A stretch of 6,720 nucleotides of DNA from an uncultured Alphaproteobacteria bacterium (GTDB lineage Bacteria; Pseudomonadota; Alphaproteobacteria; UBA7887): positions 1 through 6,720 of the forward strand of contig CAJWOI010000150.1 of the NCBI GenBank assembly GCA_913044255.1, in the 5' to 3' direction. Positions within the stretch are counted from its first letter, which is position 1. Each line of letters starts with the position of its first letter. The notes beneath the pieces are model-generated. The model was not told the DNA's origin and made no database searches. It saw only the letters and a program-made list of their open reading frames with translations. Positions 6,120 through 6,720 of this stretch are shown here, in pieces. A program made the translations under genes and the position numbers.

Positions 6120-6720
6120 TCATAAGCCCTGTTCCTGGTTTTGATATTCTTCTTCGGGAACTTGATGCATAAGAGTTTCTCCACTGACAAAGCGAACCAC
6201 TTCTTCGGTTGACTCGCGCTCCATACGCGAACGGCAATCTACCGACATTGAACCCATATGTGCAGTCAACAAGCACTGCTCGACAGACGACAATGGGCCA
6301 CTGTACGGCTCTTGTTCAAATACATCAACTGCTGCCGCAGCTAAATGCCCAGATATCAAAGCGTTATACAGATCGGTTTCGTTGATTATGCCCCCCCTAG
6401 ACGTATTCACTAGTAAAGCGCCCTTACGCATCTTCGACATTTCATTTTTGGTGATCATCTCTCTTGTGTCCATATTAAGAGGTACATGAAGGGAGATAAG
6501 ATCTGAGTTTCGGTAGAGCCGTTCTTTACTAACCTGCTCAATATTATCGATAGTATTCTCATTGCTAAATTGGACCGTATTAAGATCATTGACGAGAATT
6601 TCTTTGCAGCCAAATCCTGACAAGTGCTCAATTACCCGACTACCAATTCTACCAACCCCTACAATTCCAATTGTAATTTCCGACAATCGGCGGCCGAAAT
6701 ACCGATGCCATTCTCCTTTA
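6120..6720 (-). CDS. D-2-hydroxyacid dehydrogenase, phosphoglycerate dehydrogenase type (5' end outside the window)
   Basis: The last 199 residues of a D-isomer-specific 2-hydroxyacid dehydrogenase, which interconverts a 2-hydroxyacid and a 2-ketoacid with NAD(H). The frame stays open to the window edge, and the extra residues KGEWHRYFGRRL match the G-x-W-x-x-x-x-G-x-x-L that normally precedes the NAD-binding core. An internal TTG at 6686 is therefore not the start, and the substrate-binding N-terminal part lies outside the window. Visible are GVGRIG (21-26 of the fragment), LHVPLNMDT, LVNTSRGGIIN with the catalytic arginine (R108), DVFEQEP with the catalytic glutamate (E137), and LLTAHMGSMS with the catalytic histidine (H154). 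All three catalytic residues are kept, so it should be active. The charged tail ends EEEYQNQEQGL, too short for a PGDH ACT domain. In a polysaccharide locus it may supply a hydroxyacid or ketoacid for sugar synthesis or decoration; this is inference. Confidence 0.9.
   Translation of the reverse strand, partial: KGEWHRYFGRRLSEITIGIVGVGRIGSRVIEHLSGFGCKEILVNDLNTVQFSNENTIDNIEQVSKERLYRNSDLISLHVPLNMDTREMITKNEMSKMRKGALLVNTSRGGIINETDLYNALISGHLAAAAVDVFEQEPYSGPLSSVEQCLLTAHMGSMSVDCRSRMERESTEEVVRFVSGETLMHQVPEEEYQNQEQGL

Noticed and set aside
6120..6686. Hydroxyacid dehydrogenase as a complete 188-residue gene starting at TTG 6686
   Set aside because: The frame continues to the window edge with conserved family residues (G-x-W...G-x-x-L), so the gene is cut by the window and this TTG is internal.

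Overview
The window is a stretch of a bacterial surface-polysaccharide (O-antigen, capsule or similar glycan) biosynthesis locus. All six substantial genes lie on the minus strand, so the locus reads from right to left. GC content is moderate and the gene content (nucleotide-sugar SDRs, a nucleotide-sugar dehydrogenase, a LegC-type aminotransferase and a KPHP-type surface-carbohydrate protein) is most typical of a Gram-negative bacterium. I cannot name the species. No rRNA, tRNA, CRISPR array or insertion sequence was seen.

In transcription order the layout is as follows. (1) 6720-6120: a D-2-hydroxyacid dehydrogenase of the phosphoglycerate dehydrogenase type, cut at its 5' end by the window edge. 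(2) 6003-5110: an extended SDR (NAD-dependent epimerase/dehydratase family), preceded by a 116-bp spacer holding short ORFs. (3) 5109-4814: 296 bp with no convincing gene, the largest break in the locus. (4) 4813-3188: a 541-residue, poorly characterised protein resembling GT-B-like surface-carbohydrate proteins. (5) 3115-1730: a UDP-glucose/GDP-mannose dehydrogenase family enzyme, preceded by a 12-codon ORF with a strong ribosome binding site that ends on the dehydrogenase start. (6) 1733-738: a second extended SDR with decarboxylase/4,6-dehydratase-like active-site residues. (7) 741-1: a LegC-family PLP aminotransferase, cut at its 3' end by the window edge.

Genes 5, 6 and 7 are joined by ATGA stop/start overlaps and look like a translationally coupled pathway. 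The dehydrogenase would oxidise C6 of an NDP-sugar. The SDR would create or use a 4-keto intermediate, possibly by decarboxylation. The aminotransferase would then install an amino group. The exact sugar is not determined by the sequence; an amino-pentose or an amino-uronic sugar are both possible. The pair on the right (hydroxyacid dehydrogenase plus short-loop SDR) may form a separate module that makes another sugar or an acidic substituent. The 541-residue protein is the best candidate for a transfer step. The most interesting items are this coupled three-gene pathway, the small ORFs that end exactly on downstream starts, and the uncharacterised 541-residue protein.
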